From positions 248,001 through 312,000 of the forward strand of contig CAVPVW010000002.1 of assembly GCA_963709295.1 (NCBI GenBank): DNA of 64,000 nucleotides. The letters are read 5' to 3'. The notes under the pieces are model-generated. The model was not told the DNA's origin and did no database searches. It saw only the letters and a list, made by a program, of their open reading frames with translations. The DNA is from JBGPQJ01 sp963709295. GTDB lineage: Bacteria > Chloroflexota > Anaerolineae > Anaerolineales > Villigracilaceae. Below are positions 9,483 to 18,549 of the stretch, one piece after another. Within the stretch, counting starts at the first letter, position 1. Each line of letters starts with the position of its first letter. The translations under genes were made by a program, and so were the position numbers.

Positions 9483-10548
9483 CCCAGGTGATGGTGCTTA
9501 TGAAATCAGGGGTCAGGCCGGCAATAAATTCCGCCAGCAGCCGCCCGGCACGTTGAACGTCCTTAATGGAAACCACTTCCACCGGTGTGTGCATATATCG
9601 AAGCGGGATGCTCACCAGCATGGAGGGAATGCCTTCTCTCGAGACCTGCGTAGCGTAGGCATCTGTGCCCGACATGCGAGGCATGACTTCATTCTCATGA
9701 GGAATTTCAAGCTTGTCCGCCAGTTCGTTGAATTTCTTGTGGAGATACGGATGGATATTCGGTCCGTACCCCAGGCAGGGTCCCTTTCCCAGCGGCTTGG
9801 TCAACCAATCGTTGGCGCCCGGTCCCTTGGCATGGGTGACGTCCACTGCCACAGCCAGGTCCGGCCGCAGATCATAAGCCGAGGTAAATGCCCCGCCAAG
9901 CGTGACCTCCTCTTGCGTGGTCGCAACTGCCCACACATCCCAGGCGTGGGACTTGGACTGCAGCTCTTCAAGGGCAACGGTCAGCGCCGCCACCGAGGAG
10001 CGATTATCAAGCGTGTGCCCCGAGATGACGTCACCCGAGAGTTCAACCGGTTCGGTGGCATAGGAGACGATATCCCCGACCTGGACCCGGCGAGCGACCT
10101 GGGAGGCAAGCAGTCCCACATCCACCAGCAGCTGGTCCAGCGGAACGGGTCCATCGCCCACCGAGGGCGGGAGCAGCTTCGCTGGAGGCTGGACAACGAT
10201 CCCCGGCAGATCCTCCTCCTTATGTGAGCCCGTCGCATGGACAATCACCGGCGTCCCTGGCAGGACTCGCGCATCCACACCGCCGACGCTCGTGACATGC
10301 AGGAAACCTTCCTTGACCGAGGTGACCATCATGCCGATGGCGTCCATATGGGTGGCGATCATAATGGAAGGTCGCGGCGATTTGCCTGAACCTCGTTTCA
10401 ATCCATGCAGGGAACCCAATTTCGAAAGGCTCACTTCATCGACCAGGGGTGTCCATTTTTCACGAATCAATTGCATGACTGGACTCTCATAGGCAGAAAG
10501 TCCCGGGGCTGAAAGCATGGAGTTCAGAAATGGCAGGATATCAGTCAT
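9475..10548 (-). CDS. M42 family metallopeptidase (third paralogue)
   Basis: A 357-residue aminopeptidase, first gene of the peptidase cluster. Metal ligands and catalytic residues are seen in ATHMDAIGM, HTLDNRSS, TTQEEVTLGG, AVDVTHAKG and LRYMHTPVEV. An insertion-like segment DVTHAKGPGANDW distinguishes it from the 331-residue paralogue. It begins at ATG 10548, with GGAAAAG upstream and a TATAAT box about 25 bases away on the same strand. Its stop overlaps the next M42 gene, so the two products are likely made together and could even co-assemble, as reported for archaeal TET peptidases; here that is an inference. Confidence 0.92.
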   Translation of the reverse strand: MTDILPFLNSMLSAPGLSAYESPVMQLIREKWTPLVDEVSLSKLGSLHGLKRGSGKSPRPSIMIATHMDAIGMMVTSVKEGFLHVTSVGGVDARVLPGTPVIVHATGSHKEEDLPGIVVQPPAKLLPPSVGDGPVPLDQLLVDVGLLASQVARRVQVGDIVSYATEPVELSGDVISGHTLDNRSSVAALTVALEELQSKSHAWDVWAVATTQEEVTLGGAFTSAYDLRPDLAVAVDVTHAKGPGANDWLTKPLGKGPCLGYGPNIHPYLHKKFNELADKLEIPHENEVMPRMSGTDAYATQVSREGIPSMLVSIPLRYMHTPVEVVSIKDVQRAGRLLAEFIAGLTPDFISTITWDD

Positions 10549-10582
10549 TGAGGTATCTTTTCCATTCAGTTATTATAAAAAC

Positions 10583-11017
10583 TCAGGGTTGTGTCGCGGT
10601 TTCAGTCGGCGTTAGGGTTGGCGGTACAGGCGTTTCCGTAGGAGTGGAAGTGGAGTGAAAGTGGATGTAGGAGGGATGGATGTTGCCGTATTGGTTGACG
10701 TTGGCGTAGGCGTGATCGGATGGCGTCCAGGTGGGAGGAATGAAATTGGTCGGAGTGATGGTCGGCGTACCGGTCTGGGTCGGTGTAAGGGTGAATGTCG
10801 GTGTCATGCTCGGGGTGAGTGTGTTTAGCACGGGAGTCAATGAAAGGTTGAAAGTTGGCGTGGGCGATAAAGTAGAGGTCGGTGTAAATTCCGAGCCGCC
10901 ACCTTCCGGAGCAACCATAATGGCCACCAGCCCCACACAGTAACACGGGATGGTCGCCAGGATGATGATGATCAGGATGACGCGCAGTCGGGCGCGCGGT
11001 TCGGAAGGCAGGTTCAC
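10583..11017 (-). CDS. Single-pass membrane protein with Thr/Pro-rich tail
   Basis: 144 residues. A basic N-terminus (SEPRARLR) precedes one hydrophobic span (VILIIIILATIPCYCVGLVAIMV). The rest is a low-complexity outward stalk of TPT-like repeats ending in PTETATQP. No enzymatic domain is visible, and I do not recognise a family; such stalks are common in proteins carried on Anaerolineae surfaces. The start is GTG 11017, supported by TATAAT ending seven bases upstream. A frame shifted by one base gives a shadow of the same repeats. It is divergent from sbcC, with only 60 bases between them. Confidence 0.6.
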   Translation of the reverse strand: MNLPSEPRARLRVILIIIILATIPCYCVGLVAIMVAPEGGGSEFTPTSTLSPTPTFNLSLTPVLNTLTPSMTPTFTLTPTQTGTPTITPTNFIPPTWTPSDHAYANVNQYGNIHPSYIHFHSTSTPTETPVPPTLTPTETATQP

Positions 11018-11077
11018 GCAGGCAATTATAAATCATTGGTCTTCAAGCTGGGCTGGCAATTGAGATAAAATAAACCC

Positions 11078-13647
11078 ATGATTCCCCTCCATCTAAAACT
11101 ATCCGGTTTCCTTTCCTATTCCGATCCGGTGGATCTGGATTTCACCCTGTTCGACCTCGCCTGCATATCCGGCGAGAACGGCGCCGGGAAGTCATCCCTG
11201 CTGGATGCCATCACATGGGCATTGTTCGGCCTTGCCCGCAAGCGTGACGATGCCATTATCAATGCATTCTCAACTGCGGCCGAGGTCGTACTGACCTTCC
11301 AATACGAAGGTGCCACCTACCGGATTCAACGAACCTTACCCCGAGGGAAAACCACCATCCTGGAGTTTCAAATACTGGACGAAGCAAACAGCAGCGGAGT
11401 GAATCGGCACTGGAAACCGCTCTCGGAACGGACGACCCGCGATACACAGGCGCGCATCGAACAAACGCTGCATCTGGACTATGACACCTTCGTCAACGCG
11501 TCATTTTTTCTGCAAGGAAAGGCGGATCAATTTACACAGCAGAAAGCCAGCGACCGAAAGCGGATCTTAGCCAGCATCCTCGGTTTGGATGCCTGGGAAG
11601 AATACAAGAACCGGACCGCTGAACGGAGAAAACTCGTCGAGCGCGACCTGGACAGTGTGAACGGACAAATCGGCGAGATCAATGACGAACTTAACGAAGA
11701 AGGACAGCGTAAACAGCATCTGGTTGAGATTGAGGCGCGGTTGGAAGTTCTTAAAAGCGGCCGAAAGAGCCAGGAATCAGCTTTGGAAACAATTAAGCAG
11801 GCGGCGGTTTCTTTGACTGAACGTCAGAAGTTGGCTGACACGCTGCGGTCCCAGCTTCAGCGAAACGAAGCGAATCTAATCGCTTCGCAAAAACAACTCG
11901 ATGAGAGGGAAACTGAAAAGAACGCCACTTCCGAGCTGTTATCGAGATCGGAGCAGGTAAAGGTAAACTACAAGGCACGGCTTGCTGCTCGGGAGGTGTT
12001 GGAAAAGTGGGAGAAAACCGCTTCCGCATTTCACGAGTTTGAAAAGAAACGGCAACCTTACCTGGATGAGATTAATGCGGAAAAAGCCAGGCTCCTGCAA
12101 GAACAGTCGCTTTTGCTGGAGCAGTCTGAAGCGATCAACCATCAAAATTCCGAGAGCGAGTCTGTCGAAAAGGAAATTGCCACTCTCAAAGAAAACTCGT
12201 AATATGCGAAGAAAAAATTGAACAACGTGAAAAGCTCAAATCACAGCTTGATTCCCATCGTGAACGCTCCGCCGCCTTGAAAGCGGAAAGCGACACCTTG
12301 AAGATCCAAATGGATGAACACAAGGCGCGCATCGACCAGATTTCGGGCATCGAAGCAGGGGCGTGCCCGCTGTGCGGACAACCACTCACAGCCAAACACC
12401 GTAAATCCACCATCGAGCAGCTCAAGCAGGAAGGCAAGGAGATGGGCGACCGCTGGCGTTCAAACAAGGCCGAGACTGAGCGGTTGTTGCGCGAAATCCA
12501 GCAAATGGAAATTGAATTCGGCAAACTCGCCGGGTTGGACAATGAACGCCTGACTCTTTCGGCTTCCCAATCCCGTCTGATGGAACGCCTGGGATCATAT
12601 GAAAAATCATCATCCGAGTGGAAATCCATCGGAGCGAAAAGATTAAAGGAAATTAGCAAGTTATTGGAAAAGGAAAATTTCCTACCAGAGGTTAGGAAGA
12701 CCCTGTCCTCACTCGACAAGGAATTCAAAAAACTGGGGTATGACGCCGCAGCACATGAGGCTGCCCGTCGGGCAGAGGCTGATTCCAGGGATGCGGAGGA
12801 GGAATTCCGCTCGCTGGAGAAAGCCCAGGCAGCATTCACGCCTTTGGAGCGCGAAATCAACAATCTCCGCGACCAGGTCTCCCGCCTCGATGCTGAAGTC
12901 GTTCATCTAAGGAAGGATTACGAACAGACACAAGCCGCCATCGACCAATCTCCTGTTCCCAATCTCGACCAGGCTGAGCGGGAACTCTTCGCCTTACAGG
13001 AACAGGAAAACCGGCTGAACCAGGATGTCGGCGCGGCAAGACAAAAGGTAACTGTGCTCGATGATTTGCGCACCCGAAAGAAACGCCTGGATGTCGAACG
13101 CGAGGAGCTTGCTTCTCAAATCGGAAATTTCAAGATGCTCGAGCGGGCTTTTGGCAAGGATGGCGTCCCTGCCCTGCTGATCGAGCAAGCCTTACCTGAA
13201 ATTGAAACCAAAGCCAATGAGATTCTGGACCGCTTGTCCAATGGTGCGATGTCGGTGCGATTCATTACACAGCGTGGGTACAAGGATAACAAACGGGATG
13301 ACCTCAAGGAGACCCTCGATATTCAGATCAGCGATGGCGCCGGGCTGCGGGATTATGAGATGTTTTCGGGAGGTGAAGTTTTCCGGGTCAATTTTGCCGT
13401 TCGGCTCGCACTTTCAGAGATACTCGCCCGTCGGACCGGCGCGCGATTACAGACTCTGGTCATCGACGAGGGATTTGGTTCACAGGATGCACAGGGACGT
13501 CAACGGTTGATCGAAGCCATCAACAGCGTCCAGAAAGACTTCGCCAAAATATTAGTCATCACTCATCTGGAAGAATTGAAGGAAGCCTTCCCCAACCGGA
13601 TCGTGGTTGAAAAAACAGCGCGTGGCTCGACGCTTCAGGTGTTTTAA
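11078..13647 (+). CDS. sbcC: SbcC/Rad50-like ATPase of the SMC family; frameshifted
   Basis: A DNA double-strand-end processing ATPase. Walker A GENGAGKSS is near residue 35. Long coiled-coils flank the zinc hook CPLCGQP (about 12364-12384), and the C-terminal lobe carries the signature FSGGE and Walker B VIDEGFGSQD followed by ITHLEEL. The frame breaks at 12196-12204: the first part ends KENS, and one missing base later the chain continues VICEEKIEQREKL. TAAAAT ends six bases before ATG 11078, so the message should be leaderless. The nuclease partner SbcD/Mre11 is not adjacent: upstream is a divergent stalk protein and downstream a WD40 lipoprotein. Confidence 0.9.
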
Positions 13648-13690
13648 CCGAATTAAAAACCCAACCTCCATTAATGACAGAAAGCGATTC

Positions 13691-14812
13691 GTGATATCAC
13701 GGGAAAAATCCGCACTGATTAATCAAACGACTATCTGTCTATTAGGATTTTTACTTCTTTCATCATTGATCATCGGATGCACCTCAGTATCGCCAACAAG
13801 TGCAACCACTCCATCATACACTCCATTTTTAATCCCCAGTCTTTATACGACTTCGACTCCCCAGAAAACAGATTCTCCCATTCATCAAGCCAAGGGTTTA
13901 GATCCTTCCAGCCCATTATTTAAATTCAATTCCTGGGAAATTGTCCATGACCTCGCTTACTCTCCAGATGGTAGTGTTTTGGTCGTCTCTGCCGGGAGCC
14001 GCATCCACATTTACGATGCCCAGACACCGGATGAAAAACTGGATATTTTTATGGAGGCATGGACCAATCGGATGGACTTTCACCCCGGCTTACCCCTGAT
14101 CACCCTCGCTGTGAAAGACGGATCCATCCAGTTTCGAGATATCGCTTCCGGGGAGATAATCTGTCAATTCATCGCTCACGAAAGAGGGGTAAATAGTCTC
14201 TCCATCACCCCAGATGGTGAGATGCTTATCTCCAGCGGAACGGAAATCCTTTCGCGTTTGTGGGATATTTCTTCCCTATCAAATGGGAATTGCGAGATCC
14301 AAGAACTCGGAACCTTTATTGGAGAATCCTTCAGCTCCCCTGAGGCGGCTTTCTCACCGGATGGGAGGTCGATCGCGCTGGTGGATATGTCCAATATCCG
14401 CCTTCGAAAAACATCCGACCGAAAATTGATCGCACTTTTAGAAAGCGAATTGCCAATCTTCGATATCGCCTTCAGCCCGGACGGTCGATGGCTGGCGGCT
14501 GCCCAGAATCAAGATACGGTTACAGTTTGGGACCTGACCCATTCTGACAATCCTGTTGCGACGGTTTTACATCCCCCAGATTTTGATCTCGAGACCTATA
14601 CCTGGCGAGTGGCATTCAATCCTGAGTCGAAATTGTTGGCTGCAGGCGCTTCCGACGGATCGATCGCCATCTGGGACTTGGATGACCTGAGAATCACCCA
14701 GACCCATCATCTATCTCGCGCCGTCTCCGCCCTGGCATTCAGTCCTGATGGTGAATTTCTCGCGGCTGGAGGGTTGGACGCTTCCGTCTGGCTTTTCCCA
14801 TTAAATCCATAG
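13691..14812 (+). CDS. WD40 beta-propeller lipoprotein
   Basis: About 373 residues: signal sequence TTICLLGFLLLSSLIIGC with a lipobox at the Cys, a Ser/Thr/Pro linker, then about six to seven WD40 blades (LAYSPDGSVLVVSAG, LSITPDGEMLISSG, IAFSPDGRWLAAAQ, LAFSPDGEFLAAGG, with terminal VWDL or IWDL strands). It probably acts as an extracytoplasmic scaffold. The start is uncertain. GTG 13691 gives a normal signal-peptide length, whereas ATG 13607 would add 28 residues and overlap the end of sbcC. The next genes, nrfHA, have their own regulatory region, so it is not clearly in their operon. Confidence 0.75.
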   Translation: MISREKSALINQTTICLLGFLLLSSLIIGCTSVSPTSATTPSYTPFLIPSLYTTSTPQKTDSPIHQAKGLDPSSPLFKFNSWEIVHDLAYSPDGSVLVVSAGSRIHIYDAQTPDEKLDIFMEAWTNRMDFHPGLPLITLAVKDGSIQFRDIASGEIICQFIAHERGVNSLSITPDGEMLISSGTEILSRLWDISSLSNGNCEIQELGTFIGESFSSPEAAFSPDGRSIALVDMSNIRLRKTSDRKLIALLESELPIFDIAFSPDGRWLAAAQNQDTVTVWDLTHSDNPVATVLHPPDFDLETYTWRVAFNPESKLLAAGASDGSIAIWDLDDLRITQTHHLSRAVSALAFSPDGEFLAAGGLDASVWLFPLNP

Positions 14813-14822
14813 AAATTTCCAG

Positions 14823-14838
14823 TTGACCACCTGGTCAA
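14823..14838. promoter_or_regulatory. Perfect inverted repeat upstream of nrfHA (candidate operator)
   Basis: TTGACCA and TGGTCAA, separated by CC, form a 7-2-7 dyad. Read as TTGAC-N6-GTCAA it has the 5-6-5 spacing of Crp-family sites. No T-run follows, so it is not a terminator. A Crp/Fnr-family gene lies 2.5 kb downstream. Confidence 0.5.
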
Positions 14839-14862
14839 AGGAAATAATCATCTCAGCCCTTT

Positions 14863-14905
14863 TGTAACTAAAATCACAAACTGAAAAGGCTGTCTGGGTT
14901 ATGAT
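14863..14905 (+). promoter_or_regulatory. Candidate Crp/Fnr class II promoter of nrfHA
   Basis: TGTAA-CTAAAA-TCACA at 14863-14878 differs at one of ten positions from the TGTGA-N6-TCACA dyad. A -10 box TATGAT lies at 14900-14905 with no good -35. If transcription starts near 14912, the dyad is centred at about -41.5, the usual class II activator position. This is a geometric inference; no binding is shown. Confidence 0.5.
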
Positions 14906-14944
14906 TACATAGAGATTATTTTTCAATTTGATAAGGATTAGTGC

Positions 14945-15430
14945 ATGGCCAAACTACCCATCGTGATTGGAATTTCCGCTTTGTTGGTCGTCCTGGGAAT
15001 TTTTGTCTGGGTGACGGATGCACCTGCCTACATGGGGCACGAACCCTCCACGTGCGCCAACTGCCACGTCATGGATGCGGCCTATGAAAACTGGTACCAC
15101 GCTGCACATGAGAAGTATGCGGATTGCAACGACTGCCACCTTCCGCACCAGAACATCGCTGTGTATTACCTATACAAGGGTTATTCCGGCATGAAGGATG
15201 TCTACTCTTTCACCACGGGCAGCTACCCGGATGCCATCCGCGCAGAGCCGTTGACGGAACAAATCGTGCAGGACAACTGCATCCGCTGCCACGAGGAGAC
15301 GGTGAATGACATCCTGGCCGGCGCGATGCCCTTTGATCGCGAATGCTGGGCGTGTCATCGGGACATGATGCACGGCGAACGTGGAATATCTCTAATCCCC
15401 TTTCAAGACTCAGAGATCTACCTTAAATAG
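14945..15430 (+). CDS. nrfH: Cytochrome c nitrite reductase small subunit (tetraheme quinol dehydrogenase)
   Basis: A 161-residue membrane-anchored multiheme cytochrome of the NapC/NirT/NrfH family. One N-terminal span (PIVIGISALLVVLGIFVWV) is followed by four heme motifs: CANCH, CNDCH, CIRCH and CWACH. The CANCHVM context places a Met next to the first heme, as in NrfH. It takes electrons from menaquinol and hands them to NrfA. The ATG follows ATAAGGATTAGTGC, with an acceptable ribosome binding site, and nrfA begins 18 bases after the stop, so they form one operon. Confidence 0.95.
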   Translation: MAKLPIVIGISALLVVLGIFVWVTDAPAYMGHEPSTCANCHVMDAAYENWYHAAHEKYADCNDCHLPHQNIAVYYLYKGYSGMKDVYSFTTGSYPDAIRAEPLTEQIVQDNCIRCHEETVNDILAGAMPFDRECWACHRDMMHGERGISLIPFQDSEIYLK

Positions 15431-15448
15431 CGAAGGAGAATTTAAGCT

Positions 15449-16786
15449 ATGAAAAAATATGGAACCTGGATTTTAGTTGGAATCATCGTGCTCCTGGCTG
15501 CTGTTCTAGTCGGAGTGCTGATTTACCTGTACAATCAGCCCCCTCAGCAGAGGGCAGTCGTGCCCCCCGTGGTGGAAATCAAACCCATGGAACCTGATTC
15601 CTCCCTTTGGGGTCAGAACTTCCCCCTCCAATGGGAAACCCTTCAGAAGACGGAAACCAACAATACCGACACCACCTTTGGCGGCTCGAGTAAATTTTCT
15701 CACCTTGAACGTGATCCTCGCCAGGTGGTCCTTTTCGCCGGATACCCCTTCAGCAAGGAATATAATGACGACCGGGGTCACATGAACGCCGTGACGGACG
15801 TCAACGAAATTAAGCGCATCAACGAAAAATCGCCTGCCACCTGCTATTCCTGCAAATCGTCGAACAACCCGGCTCTGTGGGATCAAATGGGTATGGAAGC
15901 CTACGATGCCATGCTCTTCAGTGAGATGAAACCGAGCATTGAGTATGCAATCGGCTGCGCAAACTGCCATGAAGCGGGAACCATGCGCTTGATCGTCACC
16001 AACCCCGCACTCGAAAATGCCTTCGTAGCCCAGAGCAAGGATTGGACCACCTTCACCCGCCAGGAAATGCGCACCGTGGTTTGCGCCAATTGCCACGTCG
16101 AGTACTACTTTGCCGGCGATAAGAAATTCCTGACCTTCCCCTGGGAGGACGGCACGCGCATCGACCAGATCATCAAATACTACAACGACCTGGGCTTCAA
16201 GGATTGGGAATATCCCGAGACCGGCATTCCAATGTTGAAAGCCCAGCATCCGGAGTATGAAATGTTCACTGCTGGCAGCACGCACTACAATGCCGGCGTC
16301 TCCTGCGCCGACTGTCATATGCCCTACGTCCGCGACGGGGCGGCGAAGTACTCCTCGCACGACGTCCACAGCCCGCTGCTCAATCCCGAACTGGCCTGCG
16401 GACAATGCCACACGGACACGGAATACGTCGTCTCGCGTGTCGCTGACATCCAGACGCAGGTTTACAACACCAAATTAGCTGCCGAGGACGCCCTGATCGA
16501 TTCGCTCAATGCCATTAAATTAGCAGCTGCCAAGACGAATGTCGATACAGCGAAACTGGATGAAGCCCGGCAGATGCACCGGGAGGCGCAGTACATGTGG
16601 GACTTTGTCTCCGCTGAAAACAGCATGGGCTTCCACAACCCCGAATACATCCTCAAGATGCTGGCGGATTCCACCAACCTGGCTCGCCAGGCACAGATGA
16701 AAGCGACCGAAGCTGCCGGCGACCCAATGCTTCTTCAAACCGGTTTCTACTACACCATCGACCCGCCGCCGACACCTTTCCCCTAA
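15449..16786 (+). CDS. nrfA: Ammonia-forming cytochrome c nitrite reductase, catalytic subunit
   Basis: A 445-residue pentaheme enzyme that reduces nitrite to ammonium outside the cytoplasmic membrane. The N-terminal span IVLLAAVLVGVLIYLY acts as signal or anchor. The catalytic heme has the hallmark CYSCK, followed by four CxxCH sites: CANCH (twice), CADCH and CGQCH. Conserved context such as HNPEYILKML near the C-terminus also fits NrfA. A short Pro-rich tail ends the protein. A GGAG sequence precedes the ATG. With NrfH it gives dissimilatory nitrite reduction to ammonium, which can serve for respiration or detoxification. A perfect terminator follows. Confidence 0.96.
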   Translation: MKKYGTWILVGIIVLLAAVLVGVLIYLYNQPPQQRAVVPPVVEIKPMEPDSSLWGQNFPLQWETLQKTETNNTDTTFGGSSKFSHLERDPRQVVLFAGYPFSKEYNDDRGHMNAVTDVNEIKRINEKSPATCYSCKSSNNPALWDQMGMEAYDAMLFSEMKPSIEYAIGCANCHEAGTMRLIVTNPALENAFVAQSKDWTTFTRQEMRTVVCANCHVEYYFAGDKKFLTFPWEDGTRIDQIIKYYNDLGFKDWEYPETGIPMLKAQHPEYEMFTAGSTHYNAGVSCADCHMPYVRDGAAKYSSHDVHSPLLNPELACGQCHTDTEYVVSRVADIQTQVYNTKLAAEDALIDSLNAIKLAAAKTNVDTAKLDEARQMHREAQYMWDFVSAENSMGFHNPEYILKMLADSTNLARQAQMKATEAAGDPMLLQTGFYYTIDPPPTPFP

Positions 16787-16802
16787 AATTCGATGAAACA
16801 AA

Positions 16803-16832
16803 TACCCCTCTTCGGACGTCTGAAGAGGGGTA
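16803..16832 (+). terminator. Terminator of the nrfHA operon
   Basis: TACCCCTCTTC (16803-16813) pairs perfectly with GAAGAGGGGTA (16822-16832), followed by CTATTTATTTTA. The next gene begins 25 bases further on, with its own GGAGG. Confidence 0.85.
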
Positions 16833-16857
16833 CTATTTATTTTACTGGAGGCAAAAA

Positions 16858-17304
16858 ATGAAACGAATTATGTTCTTACTGTTGTCACTCCTTCTGGCAG
16901 GGTGTTCGGCATTCCCTTCTCCGAGCGGTGACGTTGAACGCAATCTGGACAAATGGGAAACTCAAAGTGTTTTGAATTATCAATTCAATTTGAACATCGG
17001 TTGTTTCTGCCCATGGACGGATTTAATGCCGCTTACCATCGAAGTGAGAAACGGCAAACCGGTATCCATTTTATCTGGTGGAGAACAGGTCACTGACCCG
17101 TTTCTTGAAAGTTTCACACAATACGATACGATGGAAGAACTCTTCGAGGTGATTTTGTCCGCACAGGAATCGGGTGCCGACGAGATAAAGGTCGATTATG
17201 ACCCTGTCTACGGTTTCCCTGCTTCGATCGCCATCGATTATATCGAATTGGCAATGGATGATGAGATGGGGTTGTACGTCACAGAATTTGAAGTATTGGA
17301 ATAA
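16858..17304 (+). CDS. DUF6174-like lipoprotein
   Basis: 148 residues with a signal peptide and lipobox LLAGCSA. The mature part has YQFNLNIGCFCPW, EVRNGKPVSI, a central TMEELFEVI helix and VDYDPVYGFPASIAID near the end, matching my recollection of the DUF6174 pattern (an invariant CxC, a beta-rich scaffold and a YDp.yG.P motif). The function is unknown. GGAGG eight bases before the ATG marks the start. It is downstream of the nrfHA terminator and converges on the Crp/Fnr gene, with only 10 bases between the stops. Confidence 0.7.
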   Translation: MKRIMFLLLSLLLAGCSAFPSPSGDVERNLDKWETQSVLNYQFNLNIGCFCPWTDLMPLTIEVRNGKPVSILSGGEQVTDPFLESFTQYDTMEELFEVILSAQESGADEIKVDYDPVYGFPASIAIDYIELAMDDEMGLYVTEFEVLE

Positions 17305-17314
17305 ATTCCCAGGG

Positions 17315-18013
17315 TTAATTCCAAGGTTGAGTCCATTGCTGGAGCACATCAGCGTCCTGAATGTGGATGCGCCGATTCTCGATACGAATCGCCCCACTGC
17401 GTTCCAACTCTTTCAATGAACGCGCCACCACCTCGCGCACGGTCCCGAGCCGCGAAGCAAGCTGGTCCTGCGTGACCCGGACATTGCTTTCCCCGCTCAG
17501 TTCATTATCGGGAAGTTCACTAATTAATCGCGCCAGCCGGTGTGTGACCTGGTAGAACGCCAATTCACTGACCAGGTGGACGAGATGCCGCATCATCTTC
17601 GTCAGGTTATCGACGATCAACTCCATGAAGTATGGGTCCTTGCGCATTAAATCCCGAACGGCGTTTGCTTCCACCACCCAGGCAGTGGTCTCTTCCAAGG
17701 CCTCGACGTTTACTGGGTTCGTCCCACCGTCGAAGGCGGGGACCTCGTTGCAGGTATCCCCCTCCTGCATCACGCGGACGATATATTGCCTGCCCTGCGG
17801 AGAGACACGGAAGAGCTTGATACTGCCTTTTTCAACAATGTGCAAGCCGGAACAGGGATCACCTTCCCAGAATAAGGCCTCCCCGCGTTCGTATTTGCGC
17901 AAGGTCATGTGAGCAGCCAGATGCTTGAGCGAGGCTTCGCTCAAGCCGTGGAAATATTGATTCACGCGAAGCGTGTGGAGTTTTTCTTTTTGCCCAATGG
18001 TGATGACTTGCAT
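17315..18013 (-). CDS. Crp/Fnr family transcriptional regulator
   Basis: 232 residues. The N-terminal cyclic-nucleotide-binding-like beta-barrel has the pattern RGEALFWEGDPCSGLHIVEKGSI and later VRVMQEGDT, then a long dimerisation helix (VDNLTKMMRHLVHLVSELAF). The C-terminal winged helix has TQDQLASRLGTVREVVARS. It lacks the N-terminal cysteine cluster of FNR, so it is unlikely to sense oxygen by that iron-sulfur route. It could bind the Crp-type dyads upstream of nrfH 2.5 kb away, which is an inference. It follows a phosphoribosyltransferase gene by 12 bases and is probably cotranscribed with it. Confidence 0.88.
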   Translation of the reverse strand: MQVITIGQKEKLHTLRVNQYFHGLSEASLKHLAAHMTLRKYERGEALFWEGDPCSGLHIVEKGSIKLFRVSPQGRQYIVRVMQEGDTCNEVPAFDGGTNPVNVEALEETTAWVVEANAVRDLMRKDPYFMELIVDNLTKMMRHLVHLVSELAFYQVTHRLARLISELPDNELSGESNVRVTQDQLASRLGTVREVVARSLKELERSGAIRIENRRIHIQDADVLQQWTQPWN

Positions 18014-18025
18014 ATTAAATTCCCG

Positions 18026-18547
18026 TTACGACGGCTCTCCTGAGCCTAAAATGATCTTATCCGTTCCGCGATCGATCTCCCACGGGTAGATAACACGGGC
18101 ATCGGTCACGTCGGCATAGTAATCCGGACGGGTGGAGCCGAACAGGCTGCGGTACGGGTTGAAATGCAGCACGCAGGTTTCAGGAAACCCGCCCGCAGAC
18201 GAGACACGATTCTTGACCGCCGTGATGGTACGCCCCGAACCCCAGACATCGTCCACGATTAGTACCGCGCGGCCGGTCAATTTATCTTCCGCGGGAAACT
18301 GGATGAACTGCGGCCACATCATTAATTTTTGTCCCTGGTTCTCCATCTCTGCCGGGAAATCGACGGCTGCGGTCAGGATGTGGGTGATGCCCATCGCCTC
18401 AGCCAGCATCCCGCCGGGGACAATGCCACCCCGGGTGATGATCACCATCGCCGTAAATTCCCTTCGGAACTGAGGCAGCAACCGCTCAACAAGGCGGTCC
18501 ACATCCTCCCATGAGAGGATCAGGCGGCGGGGGGCATCGGGCTGCAT
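18026..18547 (-). CDS. Phosphoribosyltransferase (purine PRTase type)
   Basis: 173 residues with the PRPP-binding loop VLIVDDVWGSGRTI and the N-terminal ITRGGIVPGG loop, as in type I phosphoribosyltransferases such as xanthine/guanine or hypoxanthine PRTases. It presumably salvages a purine base onto PRPP, but the base cannot be assigned from sequence. The start ATG 18547 lies two bases downstream of the preceding gene's stop, and its stop is 12 bases before the Crp/Fnr gene. The neighbours therefore suggest one operon with the membrane protein upstream. Confidence 0.82.
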   Translation of the reverse strand: MQPDAPRRLILSWEDVDRLVERLLPQFRREFTAMVIITRGGIVPGGMLAEAMGITHILTAAVDFPAEMENQGQKLMMWPQFIQFPAEDKLTGRAVLIVDDVWGSGRTITAVKNRVSSAGGFPETCVLHFNPYRSLFGSTRPDYYADVTDARVIYPWEIDRGTDKIILGSGEPS

Positions 18548-18549
18548 CG

